From assembly GCF_900105115.1 (NCBI RefSeq), contig NZ_FNRV01000001.1, positions 3,209,501 through 3,273,500 of the forward strand: a stretch of DNA of 64,000 nt. The letters are read 5' to 3'. This document shows, one piece after another, positions 35,115-43,545 of this stretch. Position 1 is the stretch's first letter, and every line of letters begins with the position of its first letter. The position numbers and the translations under genes were made by a program. Source of the DNA: Pseudomonas mohnii. Lineage in GTDB: Bacteria; Pseudomonadota; Gammaproteobacteria; Pseudomonadales; Pseudomonadaceae. The notes beneath the pieces were generated by a model. It made no database searches. It was not told the DNA's origin and was given only the letters and a program-made list of their open reading frames with translations.

Positions 35115-35860
35115 AAAAATCGCGTTGGTATCGAGGCATCGATACCGAATTTGAAACATGAAAGGGGCTAAATGCCTCTTCCACTGCGCCCACCTGAGGA
35201 AGGTCGGCGCATGACCAAGGGGTCGGGACGTTCTGCCTGTTTCAGGGGCGGAGTGACCTACGGGCACATGGAGTGCCTGCGCAAGGGCCGGGTCAGGTAA
35301 AAGCTGCGACGCAAGTTCGCCGGTCAAGCATGGCTCGACGGACTTGCGGAGAGCTTGCACGCTCACAACGTCGAGCCAGAGCGACGCATTTGTTTAGCCC
35401 CCTCCCGCGGAAAATCCCCCTCTCATCCCCTCAAGTACCTTTCCCGGTTGCTCGCGACTGACCGTATATCGAGAAAAATGGCCATTATTCGGCTGTCAGT
35501 TTTCCCTGAACCTCGTGGGATTTTCCCGAAATTTATCGTCTATTCTATTGTTCAATAAATAATCAATCTGCGCTGTGATGGCCGGTTCACGGCACTTATG
35601 CCTGCCGAAATGTCACATTCGAACCGATTGGGACGCGGGTTTCAGTTAAAAAACCTCATGCCGATTCGGCATAGGGTAGGCGTTTACGGCATTAGACGTC
35701 GCTTCCTTGCATCGGAATAGTTGCGCCTTTTTTCGCCTGCCAGAGAGCCATTAACAAGCGCTCCGGGGCTCCTTATACGGGGGCGGATGCACAGACTTTT
35801 TCGCCACAAGCGACCCGGTCCATGCATTCGCTCGAGTCAAACTGAAGTAAGGGTAAAGAT
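35115..35860. other. 746-base spacer before gltP with no clear gene
   Basis: No long open frame has a convincing start and codon use. The spacer contains an 8-bp perfect hairpin (GGTATCGA-GGCA-TCGATACC, 35127-35146), an AT-rich block near 35540-35575 (TTCAATAAATAATCAAT), and a palindrome ATGCCGA-T-TCGGCAT at 35658-35672. The gltP promoter is probably in the last 250 bases. A small RNA is possible but not shown. Confidence 0.5.
35658..35672. promoter_or_regulatory. Palindrome upstream of gltP, possible operator
   Basis: ATGCCGA and TCGGCAT are perfect reverse complements around one base, 188 bases before gltP. The size and symmetry suit a dimeric repressor or activator, but no regulator is known from the sequence. 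Confidence 0.35.
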
Positions 35861-37192
35861 ATGAAGAAGGCAAAGCTTAGCCTCGCCTGGCAGATCCTCA
35901 TCGGTCTGGTATTGGGGATAGCAATCGGTGCACTGCTCAACCATTTCAGTGCCGAGAAAGCCTGGTGGGTCAGCAACGTCCTGCAACCGGCAGGCGATAT
36001 CTTTATCCGTCTGATCAAGATGATTGTGATCCCGATCGTGATCTCCTCGTTGATCGTCGGCATCGCAGGCGTCGGCGACGCGAAGAAACTCGGGCGCATC
36101 GGCCTGAAGACCATCATCTACTTCGAAATCGTCACCACCATCGCCATTGTGGTCGGCCTGCTGTTGGCCAACCTGTTCCATCCGGGCTCGGGCATCGACA
36201 TGAGCACCCTGGGTACCGTGGACATCTCCAAGTACCAGGCGACCGCGGCCGAGGTTCAGCATGAACACGCGTTCATCGAAACCATCCTCAACCTGATTCC
36301 GTCGAACATCTTCGCGGCCATGGCCCGCGGCGAAATGCTGCCGATCATCTTCTTCTCCGTGCTGTTCGGTCTTGGTCTGTCGAGCCTGCAACCGGACCTG
36401 CGCGAACCGCTGGTGAAGATGTTCCAGGGCGTATCGGAAAGCATGTTCAAGGTCACTCACATGATCATGAACTACGCCCCGATCGGCGTTTTCGCACTGA
36501 TCGCGGTGACCGTGGCCAACTTCGGTTTCGCCTCGCTGCTGCCACTGGCCAAGCTGGTGATCCTGGTTTACGTCGCCATCGCCTTCTTCGCCTTCGTGGT
36601 GCTGGGCCTGATCGCTCGCCTGTTCGGCTTCTCCGTGATCAAGCTGATGCGCATCTTCAAGGACGAACTGGTACTGGCCTACTCCACCGCCTCCTCCGAA
36701 ACCGTGCTGCCACGCGTCATCGAGAAGATGGAAGCCTACGGCGCACCGAAGGCCATTTGCAGCTTCGTGGTGCCAACCGGTTACTCCTTCAACCTTGACG
36801 GTTCGACCCTGTACCAGAGCATCGCGGCGATCTTCATTGCCCAGCTGTACGGCATCGACCTGTCGATCAGTCAGCAACTGCTGCTGGTCCTGACCCTGAT
36901 GGTGACCTCCAAAGGCATCGCCGGTGTACCGGGTGTGTCCTTCGTGGTGCTGCTGGCCACCCTGGGCAGTGTGGGTATTCCACTGGAAGGCCTGGCGTTC
37001 ATCGCCGGTGTCGACCGCGTCATGGACATGGCCCGTACTGCCCTGAACGTGATCGGCAACGCCCTGGCCGTGCTGGTCATCTCTCGCTGGGAAGGCATGT
37101 ACGACGACGCCAAGGGCCAGCGCTACTGGAATTCCCTGCCGCACTGGCGCAGCAAAGAAAAGCTGCCGGCTGGCGAGATTTCCCGTCACTAA
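35861..37192 (+). CDS. gltP: Glutamate/aspartate:proton symporter
   Basis: This 443-residue dicarboxylate/amino-acid:cation symporter (DAACS) imports glutamate and aspartate. It has eight helices and two re-entrant loops; the family signatures are ASSETVLPRVIEKM (serine-rich HP1 type) and VPTGYSFNLDGSTLYQ, which is the substrate- and cation-binding helix. The start has TAAGGGT 9 bases upstream. A terminator and a REP pair follow. Confidence 0.96.
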   Translation: MKKAKLSLAWQILIGLVLGIAIGALLNHFSAEKAWWVSNVLQPAGDIFIRLIKMIVIPIVISSLIVGIAGVGDAKKLGRIGLKTIIYFEIVTTIAIVVGLLLANLFHPGSGIDMSTLGTVDISKYQATAAEVQHEHAFIETILNLIPSNIFAAMARGEMLPIIFFSVLFGLGLSSLQPDLREPLVKMFQGVSESMFKVTHMIMNYAPIGVFALIAVTVANFGFASLLPLAKLVILVYVAIAFFAFVVLGLIARLFGFSVIKLMRIFKDELVLAYSTASSETVLPRVIEKMEAYGAPKAICSFVVPTGYSFNLDGSTLYQSIAAIFIAQLYGIDLSISQQLLLVLTLMVTSKGIAGVPGVSFVVLLATLGSVGIPLEGLAFIAGVDRVMDMARTALNVIGNALAVLVISRWEGMYDDAKGQRYWNSLPHWRSKEKLPAGEISRH

Positions 37193-37203
37193 CGCAGGCC
37201 CCC

Positions 37204-37317
37204 TGTAAGAGCAGTCGGTCGACGCTCGATTGCTCGCGATGGCAACAGGAGCACCGCGCTCATCCAGAATGCCCGCGTCATCGTTGTCGTTCATCGCGAG
37301 CAGGCTCGCTCCTACAG
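37204..37317. repeat. REP doublet, first copy degenerate
   Basis: A degraded copy (about 37204-37240, TGCTCGCGAT still present) and a good inverted copy CGCGAGCAGGCTCGCTCCTA (about 37295-37314) lie downstream of gltP. Confidence 0.75.
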
Positions 37318-37341
37318 GGGTCCGCGCATGCCGTATTAAAC

Positions 37342-37370
37342 AAACCCCGGAGAATTCCGGGGTTTGTCGT
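37342..37370 (+). terminator. Rho-independent terminator of gltP
   Basis: AAACCCCGGA (37342-37351) pairs perfectly with TCCGGGGTTT (37356-37365) around a 4-base loop, with T-rich sequence after it. Confidence 0.8.
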
Positions 37371-37418
37371 TTCTGGCCACCCCGCTATCATTCGCGCATC
37401 TTTTGGGGGATTTAACTG

Positions 37419-38648
37419 ATGCTAAACGGCCTTTGGCTTGGCTTCTTCATCGTGGCAGCCGTGTCGGCGCTGGCGCAGTGGTTGATCGGCGGTAACGCCG
37501 GGATTTTCGCGGCGATGGTAGAAAGCATATTCGCCATGGCCAAGTTATCGGTCGAAGTCATGGTCTTGCTGTTCGGCACGCTGACCCTCTGGCTGGGCTT
37601 TCTGCGAATCGCCGAAAAAGCCGGGATCGTCGAATGGCTGGCCAGGGCCCTTGGCCCGCTGTTTCTGCGCTTGATGCCGGAAGTCCCGCCCGGCCACCCC
37701 GCCATCGGCCTTATCACCCTCAACTTCGCCGCCAACGGCCTGGGCCTGGACAATGCCGCCACCCCAATCGGCCTCAAGGCCATGAAAGCCCTGCAAGAGC
37801 TCAACCCCAGCGCAACGGTCGCCAGTAATGCGCAGATCCTGTTCCTGGTGCTCAACGCCTCTTCCCTGACCCTGCTGCCGGTGACGATCTTCATGTACCG
37901 CGCCCAGCAAGGCGCGCCCGACCCGACGCTGGTGTTCCTGCCGATTCTGTTGGCCACCAGTTGCTCGACCATCGTCGGCTTTCTGTCCGTGGCGTTCATG
38001 CAACGCCTGCGTATCTGGGAGCCGGTGGTGCTGGCCTATCTGATCCCCGGCGCCCTCGCCCTCGGTGGCTTCATGGCGCTGCTGGCGACGCTATCGGCCA
38101 CTGCATTGGCCGGTCTGTCGTCGATCCTCGGCAACCTGACGCTGTTCGGGCTGATCATGTTGTTTCTGGTGATTGGCGCACTGCGCAAAGTGAAGGTTTA
38201 CGAGGCATTCGTCGAAGGCGCGAAAGAAGGCTTCGACGTGGCGAAAAACCTGTTGCCGTATCTGGTGGCGATGCTGTGTGCCGTCGGAGTTTTGCGCGCA
38301 TCCGGAGCCCTGGATTTCGGTCTCGACGGGATTCGTCATCTGGTGCAATGGGCAGGCCTCGATACGCGTTTTGTCGATGCGCTGCCGACCGCGATGGTCA
38401 AGCCGTTCTCTGGCAGCGCCGCCCGGGCGATGCTGATCGAAACCATGAAGACCTCCGGCGTGGACAGCTTCCCGGCGCTGGTCGCGGCGACGGTTCAGGG
38501 CAGTACTGAAACGACGTTCTACGTGCTGGCGGTGTACTTCGGCTCGGTCGGCATCCAGCGCGCGCGGCATGCGGTGGGGTGTGCATTGCTGGCGGAACTG
38601 GCGGGGGTGCTGGGCGCCATCGGGGTTTGCTACTGGTTCTTCGGGTAA
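37419..38648 (+). CDS. Nucleoside recognition domain (SpmA/SpmB-like) membrane protein
   Basis: This 409-residue protein has two Gate domains of the nucleoside recognition family in tandem. The first half resembles SpmA (FAANGLGLDNAATPIGLKAM) and the second SpmB (KPFSGSAARAMLIETM and ATVQGSTETTFYVLAVYFG). About ten membrane helices are present. In Pseudomonas, a non-spore former, the two are joined in one chain. Substrate is unknown. Confidence 0.88.
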   Translation: MLNGLWLGFFIVAAVSALAQWLIGGNAGIFAAMVESIFAMAKLSVEVMVLLFGTLTLWLGFLRIAEKAGIVEWLARALGPLFLRLMPEVPPGHPAIGLITLNFAANGLGLDNAATPIGLKAMKALQELNPSATVASNAQILFLVLNASSLTLLPVTIFMYRAQQGAPDPTLVFLPILLATSCSTIVGFLSVAFMQRLRIWEPVVLAYLIPGALALGGFMALLATLSATALAGLSSILGNLTLFGLIMLFLVIGALRKVKVYEAFVEGAKEGFDVAKNLLPYLVAMLCAVGVLRASGALDFGLDGIRHLVQWAGLDTRFVDALPTAMVKPFSGSAARAMLIETMKTSGVDSFPALVAATVQGSTETTFYVLAVYFGSVGIQRARHAVGCALLAELAGVLGAIGVCYWFFG

Positions 38649-38659
38649 CGGAGCCCCCC

Positions 38660-38759
38660 GTAGGAGCGAGCCTGCTCGCGATCAACCCGAGAGCACCGAG
38701 GGGTGTCTGGTGCCCAGCGTCATCGTTCACGATCATCGCGAGCAGGCTCGCTCCTACAG
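38660..38759. repeat. REP doublet
   Basis: TAGGAGCGAGCCTGCTCGCG (38661-38680) and an inverted copy CGCGAGCAGGCTCGCTCCTA (about 38737-38756) lie between the convergent SpmA/B-like gene and the ABC lipoprotein gene. Confidence 0.9.
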
Positions 38760-38775
38760 AGGGTCTGTGTAGACT

Positions 38776-39402
38776 TCAAAGTCGCGCTGGCGGCGCGAGT
38801 TTCTGCCCTTGCTCAACCGCCCAACCTACCACTTGCGCCGTCAGTTGATCGGTCGCCTGACCGAACCCGGTCACTACCGCCGGTACCTTTACATCGCTCA
38901 GCGGCTGGCGCACTTCAAAGCGTTTACTGGCGAGGATTCGCTGGTCGGCGCCACGCACCAGCAAGGCATCGAGGCGCACCACCACGCTGGCGCTGGTGCC
39001 CTGATACTCGGTCTGAAATGCCTGCAGACTGCCGCCCAGCTCCAGGTCTGCCTGGAAATTGCTGTCGTCGGTGCTCAGCAGCGTCACGCGGCCATCACGC
39101 TGAAACCCGTCGAGCAGACGATTACGCAACAGCACCGGCGCCGGATCGCTCCAGCGCGAAGCCTTGTAGCTGATGATCACATTGCCCTGGGGGATCACCG
39201 CAATGTTCGGGCTGTTCAACGCTTCGCTGGCCTGGGGCTTGTTCAGGCGCAACGACCAGCGCTGCGGCGCCCCATGACTGCTGGTGGCTGCGCTTTGGGC
39301 GGACGGCAATCGATAGACATCGAACGGTTCGGACTTGGGCAGGATCGAGCACGAACTGATCAGCGTGAAGCTGGCGAGGAGGGCAAGACGGGTCAGCTTC
39401 AT
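38776..39402 (-). CDS. ABC-type transport auxiliary lipoprotein (PqiC/MCE partner)
   Basis: This 208-residue lipoprotein has lipobox LISSC (Cys18). The ABC-type transport auxiliary domain follows (YRLPSAQ near 31, then RWSLRLNKPQASEALNSPNI). Such proteins sit in the outer membrane next to MCE-family transporters. It is the last gene of a permease-ATPase-MCE-lipoprotein operon and overlaps the MCE gene by 4 bases. Confidence 0.88.
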   Translation of the reverse strand: MKLTRLALLASFTLISSCSILPKSEPFDVYRLPSAQSAATSSHGAPQRWSLRLNKPQASEALNSPNIAVIPQGNVIISYKASRWSDPAPVLLRNRLLDGFQRDGRVTLLSTDDSNFQADLELGGSLQAFQTEYQGTSASVVVRLDALLVRGADQRILASKRFEVRQPLSDVKVPAVVTGFGQATDQLTAQVVGWAVEQGQKLAPPARL

Positions 39403-40337
39403 GGGGTAAATTCCTTGTTCTTGTCACTGCCCAGCAGGTAGCCGCTGGGGTTGGCCTCCAGACGCTGGGAGATGGCGCGCAGCGAGCTCAGGGTTTCACG
39501 CAACTCCCGTACCGCCGGGGCCAGGCCATTGAGGCCCTGCATGCCGCTATTGAGCGAGTCCTGATTGGTGGCCAGCAGTTTGTTGATGGTCGCGCTGCTC
39601 TGTTCCAGTGACTTCATCGCCTGCTCGGCGCTGCCGAACATCTGCTTGCCCTGATCATTGAGCAAGCCATTGGCGTTGCGCATCAGCGCCGACGTCTGCT
39701 CCATCATGGTGCTGGCTTGCTTGCCGACCGATGCCAGTTGCTTGATCGCCTGACCCAGGTCGCCGCGCTGATCGGCGATGGTGCCGGTGGTTTGTTCCAG
39801 ATGCTCCAGGGTCTTGCTGATGCGCTCGATGTTTTCTTCGGAAAACATCTGATTGGCGTTGTGCATCAGCGTGTTCACCCCGGACATCAGGTCATTGCTG
39901 TCGTTCAGCAAACGGGCGATGGGCGAGGGCGCTGCGATGATGGTCGGCAATTTGCCGTCCTTGCCCCTTAACGCCGGGCTTTGCGGCGTGCCGCCACTGA
40001 GCTGGATGATCGACGTCCCGGTAACACCGGTCAGCGCCAGTTTGGCCTGGGTATCTTCCTTGATCGGGGTGTCGCCACCCAGGCGAATCCGCGCCAGCAC
40101 CCGGCGCGGGTCTTTCGGGTCCAGTCGCAGCGACACCACGTCGCCGACCTTGATCCCGCTGTACTGCACGGAACTGCCCTTGGACAGGCCGCTGACCGCC
40201 TCGTTGAACACCACTTCGTAATCCTTGAACTCGGTGTCGACACTGGACTTGGCCAGCCACAGGCCGAAGAGCAGGGCGCCCGTCACCACAATCACGGTGA
40301 ACAGGCCGATCAATACATGATGGGCTCGGGTTTCCAT
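39399..40337 (-). CDS. MCE/MlaD-family substrate-binding protein
   Basis: This 312-residue protein has an N-terminal membrane helix (about 8-28: VLIGLFTVIVVTGALLFGLWLA), an MCE domain (about 33-120, with VQYSGIKVGDVVSLRLDPKD) and a long helical C-terminal part (about 150-300) typical of MlaD/Yrb-type proteins that bridge to lipids. I use the ATG at 40337 (METRAHHVLIG), one base after the ATPase stop, giving coupling. Lipid transport is inferred from the family. Confidence 0.9.
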   Translation of the reverse strand: METRAHHVLIGLFTVIVVTGALLFGLWLAKSSVDTEFKDYEVVFNEAVSGLSKGSSVQYSGIKVGDVVSLRLDPKDPRRVLARIRLGGDTPIKEDTQAKLALTGVTGTSIIQLSGGTPQSPALRGKDGKLPTIIAAPSPIARLLNDSNDLMSGVNTLMHNANQMFSEENIERISKTLEHLEQTTGTIADQRGDLGQAIKQLASVGKQASTMMEQTSALMRNANGLLNDQGKQMFGSAEQAMKSLEQSSATINKLLATNQDSLNSGMQGLNGLAPAVRELRETLSSLRAISQRLEANPSGYLLGSDKNKEFTP

Positions 40338-40338
40338 G

Positions 40339-41142
40339 TCAGACCTCGTTGAACTGTTTAGCGGCACTCAACGCCGCGCGGCCGCGAGGGCCATGGAAGT
40401 ATTCGTGAATCCACGCGTCGTCAGTTTCCGAAACCTTGTCGATGGCGTCCGCCACCAGCACCTTCTTCTGCGCCAGCACCGCGACCCGGTCAGTGATGGT
40501 GTAAAGCGTGTCGAGGTCGTGAGTCACCAGGAACACGCTCAGGCCCAAGGCATCGCGCAGGGTCAGGATCAGTTGATCGAAGGCCGCGGCGCCAATCGGA
40601 TCGAGGCCGGCGGTAGGCTCGTCGAGAAACAGGATGTCCGGGTCCAGCGCCAAGGCCCGCGCCAGCGCCGCACGCTTGATCATGCCGCCGGACAGGGAGG
40701 CGGGGTATTTGTCCGCCGCCGACAGCGGCAACCCGGCCAACGCCAGTTTCACCGCCGCCAGGTGCTCGGCATCATTGCGGCTCAGGCCGGCGTGTTCGAT
40801 CAGGGGCAGGGCGACGTTCTCGGTCACGGTCAGCGAAGAGAACAACGCGCCTTTCTGGAACAGCACGCCGAACCGCCGTTCGATCATCGAGCGCTCGTGC
40901 TCGGGCAGGGTCGGCAGGTTCTTGCCAAAGACCTTCACGATGCCTTCGCTGGGCTGACGCAAACCGACAATGCTGCGCAACAGCACCGACTTGCCGCTGC
41001 CAGAGCCGCCGACGACGGCAAGGATTTCGCCCTTGTACAAATCCAGATCGAGGTTCTCGTGCACGCTCTGACTGCCGAAGCGATTGCACAGCCCACGGAC
41101 TTCGATCACCGCCTCGGCAGGCGCTCGGGGTAAACGGCTCAC
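40339..41142 (-). CDS. MCE-associated ABC transporter ATPase (MlaF-like)
   Basis: This 267-residue ATPase contains Walker A GGSGSGKS, signature LSGGM (with MIKRAAL after it) and Walker B ILFLDEP. It powers the MCE lipid transporter. I use the GTG at 41142, which overlaps the stop of the permease gene (GTGA), in place of a much longer frame that would overlap it heavily. The domain starts EAVIEVRGLCNRFG. Confidence 0.9.
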   Translation of the reverse strand: MSRLPRAPAEAVIEVRGLCNRFGSQSVHENLDLDLYKGEILAVVGGSGSGKSVLLRSIVGLRQPSEGIVKVFGKNLPTLPEHERSMIERRFGVLFQKGALFSSLTVTENVALPLIEHAGLSRNDAEHLAAVKLALAGLPLSAADKYPASLSGGMIKRAALARALALDPDILFLDEPTAGLDPIGAAAFDQLILTLRDALGLSVFLVTHDLDTLYTITDRVAVLAQKKVLVADAIDKVSETDDAWIHEYFHGPRGRAALSAAKQFNEV

Positions 41143-42287
41143 CAGCTCATCTCCATGAAAAACAGCGCAGCCACGGCGTCGAGCACGATCACCACGAAGA
41201 TCGATTGCACCACGCTCGATGTGGTGTGCGCGCCGACAGACTCGGCGCTGCCGCTGACCTTGAAGCCTTCCAGGCAACCAATGGCAGCGATCAGGAACGC
41301 GAAGATCGGCGCTTTGACGATCCCCACCAAAAAGTGCTGAACACCGATGTCCGATTGCAAAAGCGATAAAAACATCGCCGGCGAAATATCCAGCGTCACC
41401 GCGCAGACCACACCACCGCCGACAATCCCCGACAGCATTGCCAGAAAGGTCAGCATCGGCAGCGAGACCAGCAGCGCCAGGACCCTCGGCACCACCAGCA
41501 ACTCCATTGGATCGAGGCCCAGCGTGCGAATCGCGTCGATTTCTTCGTTGGCCTTCATCGAGCCGATCTGAGCGGTGAACGCACTGGCGGTGCGCCCGGC
41601 CATCAGAATCGCGGTGAGCAACACGGCGAATTCGCGCAGAAAAGAAAACGCCACCAGGTCCACGGTGAACACCGTGGCGCCGAATTTGGCCAGCACCGTC
41701 GCCCCGAGAAACGCCACCACGGCGCCTACCAGAAACGTCAGCAGGGCCACGATGGGCGCCGCGTCGAGGCCGGTCTGCTCGATGTGCGCCACCATCGGCG
41801 TGATGCGCCAGCGCTTGGGGCGAAACAGGTTACGGGCGATGGTTTCCAGAATCAGGCCGACGAAGCCGAGCAACTGCAGGGTGTCTTGCCAGACCGCATC
41901 CACCGCACGGCCGATGCGAGCCAGGAGTTGAACGCCGACGCTGACTTCCGGTTCCTTGATCGGCACACAGAAATCCGTCAGCGAGCGGTAGACCGTTTGC
42001 AACAACGCGCGGTCGGCAGAAGAAATGGTGCAATCGGGGTGTTCGGCTGAGCGGCCCAGGCGCTCGGAGCCCAACAGTTCAACCAACAGCGAGGCACCTG
42101 CCGTATCGAGGGCACCGAGGCCGTTGAGGTCGATGCGGGTGCTGTCGTCGTATCGACCTTCGAGCTTTTCTCTCAGCAATTTGAGGTCGGCGTAATGGGC
42201 GAGCGTCCAGTCCCCTGTGACCCGTATCTGGGGCGGGGTGCGCGAGGTATCCAGTTGGGCATTGCCCGCCGCAGTGTTGCTGGTCAT
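41139..42287 (-). CDS. MlaE-family permease with N-terminal STAS domain
   Basis: This 382-residue permease begins with a STAS domain (about 15-110: GDWTLAHYADLKLLREKLEG), with the MlaE integral-membrane domain after it (VAFLGATVLAKFGA, EEIDAIRTLGLDPMELLVVPRVLA). It is the first gene of the lipid transporter operon. Export or import of phospholipid or related lipids is expected from the family. Confidence 0.92.
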   Translation of the reverse strand: MTSNTAAGNAQLDTSRTPPQIRVTGDWTLAHYADLKLLREKLEGRYDDSTRIDLNGLGALDTAGASLLVELLGSERLGRSAEHPDCTISSADRALLQTVYRSLTDFCVPIKEPEVSVGVQLLARIGRAVDAVWQDTLQLLGFVGLILETIARNLFRPKRWRITPMVAHIEQTGLDAAPIVALLTFLVGAVVAFLGATVLAKFGATVFTVDLVAFSFLREFAVLLTAILMAGRTASAFTAQIGSMKANEEIDAIRTLGLDPMELLVVPRVLALLVSLPMLTFLAMLSGIVGGGVVCAVTLDISPAMFLSLLQSDIGVQHFLVGIVKAPIFAFLIAAIGCLEGFKVSGSAESVGAHTTSSVVQSIFVVIVLDAVAALFFMEMSW

Positions 42288-42341
42288 AAGCTCCGTGCTT
42301 TTTCGGCTGTTACGCTGACCTACGTAATAGCACGAACCGCA

Positions 42342-43370
42342 TTACTTTTCTTTGATCGCGGTGCTGTCGGTGACCTTGAAGCGCAGCACGCCGATCAATT
42401 GGCCGTCCTCGGTCAACACCCGAACCTGCCAGTCGCCTGCGGGGTTGCCGGGGAAGTTCTGCTTGTGGGTCCAGGCGCGGTAGCCTTCCTTGCGACCGCC
42501 ATGAATATCCAGAGGGATGCGGTCGACTTCTTTACCGTTGAACTGCCAGACGTGATAAATGCGCTCGTCCAGGCCGCGGGGGGCGTTGATCGCGGTGTAG
42601 GCGTACAGACCGCCGCCTCGAATCTGCTCGGCGCTGACCTCTTCAAGGCTGTCACCGGGGGTGCGGTCCTGCAATTGCATGCTGATGGCCACGTCGGTCA
42701 TCCACAGGGTCGCTGGCGGCACCCACGATCGCAGCACCCAGCCAACGCCGCCGATCCCCACGGTAATGCTCAGAATCGCCAAGGCGTTGCGCAGGGTTCG
42801 AATCGGGAAAATCGAAGCGAGGCTCGGGAACGACAGTACGACGGCGGTGCCCAGCGCCAGTTTGAAACTCTGGGACGTGGTCAGGTGCAAGATCACGGGG
42901 AGGGCGGTGAGCAGGGTGGCGAACAGCGTCAGGGTATGCAGCGCCAGGAACGCCCATCGCCGTGGCGCCAGCCATTTGTAGTAGAGCGGGTCGGTGATGG
43001 AAATCAGCGCCGCGATCGCCAGCAACCCGGTGAACAATAATTGGCCGCTGTTCCAGGTGGTGGTGATGAAAAAGAACGGCAGGACGAAAAACAGGCTTTC
43101 CTGGTGGATCATCTGCGTCGCATAACGCAGCAGGGGCTGGGGAATTTCCCGCTTGAAGACCTTGGTGAACAGTTTGGTCAGGCTGTTTTCCAGCATCAGC
43201 CAGACCCAGCTCACCAGCATGATGGTGGTGATCCAGCTCGCCAGACCTTGCTGACGGTCCACCAGGATGAAGCTGCAGACCCCGGAGATAAAACCACCGA
43301 GCGCAATGACCCCGGGGTAGCGCTTCATCAGTTCGAGGATGCGCTGGATAAAAAGGGTCAGGGTCGGCAT
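42342..43370 (-). CDS. DUF5924 membrane protein with C-terminal DUF2914-like domain
   Basis: This 342-residue inner-membrane protein starts MPTLTLFIQRILELMKR. About eight helices fill residues 20-230, followed by a soluble C-terminal domain of DUF2914 type with HVWQFNGKEVDRIPLDI and WTHKQNFPGNPAGDWQVRVL. I start at 43370 because sequence upstream is not family-like and overlaps a REP-like region. Function unknown. Confidence 0.82.
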   Translation of the reverse strand: MPTLTLFIQRILELMKRYPGVIALGGFISGVCSFILVDRQQGLASWITTIMLVSWVWLMLENSLTKLFTKVFKREIPQPLLRYATQMIHQESLFFVLPFFFITTTWNSGQLLFTGLLAIAALISITDPLYYKWLAPRRWAFLALHTLTLFATLLTALPVILHLTTSQSFKLALGTAVVLSFPSLASIFPIRTLRNALAILSITVGIGGVGWVLRSWVPPATLWMTDVAISMQLQDRTPGDSLEEVSAEQIRGGGLYAYTAINAPRGLDERIYHVWQFNGKEVDRIPLDIHGGRKEGYRAWTHKQNFPGNPAGDWQVRVLTEDGQLIGVLRFKVTDSTAIKEK

Positions 43371-43511
43371 TCGGCGGTTCACAGTAGTCGTAGGAAAAAT
43401 CCCTGACAGGTTACCGCCGGCAGGGCAGTGTGGCGAGAGGCCACTGACTTCTGTGGCGCTGGCTGCCAAAGGCCCCGCGTTTACCCAGACAACACCCGTT
43501 ATCGTTAACGA

Positions 43512-43538
43512 GCTTCGCTGGCAAGCCAGCTCCTACGG
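43512..43538. repeat. Single REP element, second sequence type
   Basis: One copy of a different REP core, CTTCGCTGGCAAGCCAGCTC, is present. The core GCTGGC/GCCAGC differs from the GAGC-rich type found elsewhere. It lies after the M16 peptidase gene on the minus strand. A partial second copy is near 43445-43470. Confidence 0.75.
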
Positions 43539-43545
43539 GGGTCGG

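Noticed and set aside
35037..35366. 109-codon minus-strand frame overlapping the tiny secreted peptide
   Set aside because: No family, atypical composition and no ribosome site; the plus-strand peptide with a signal sequence is a better, though weak, call.
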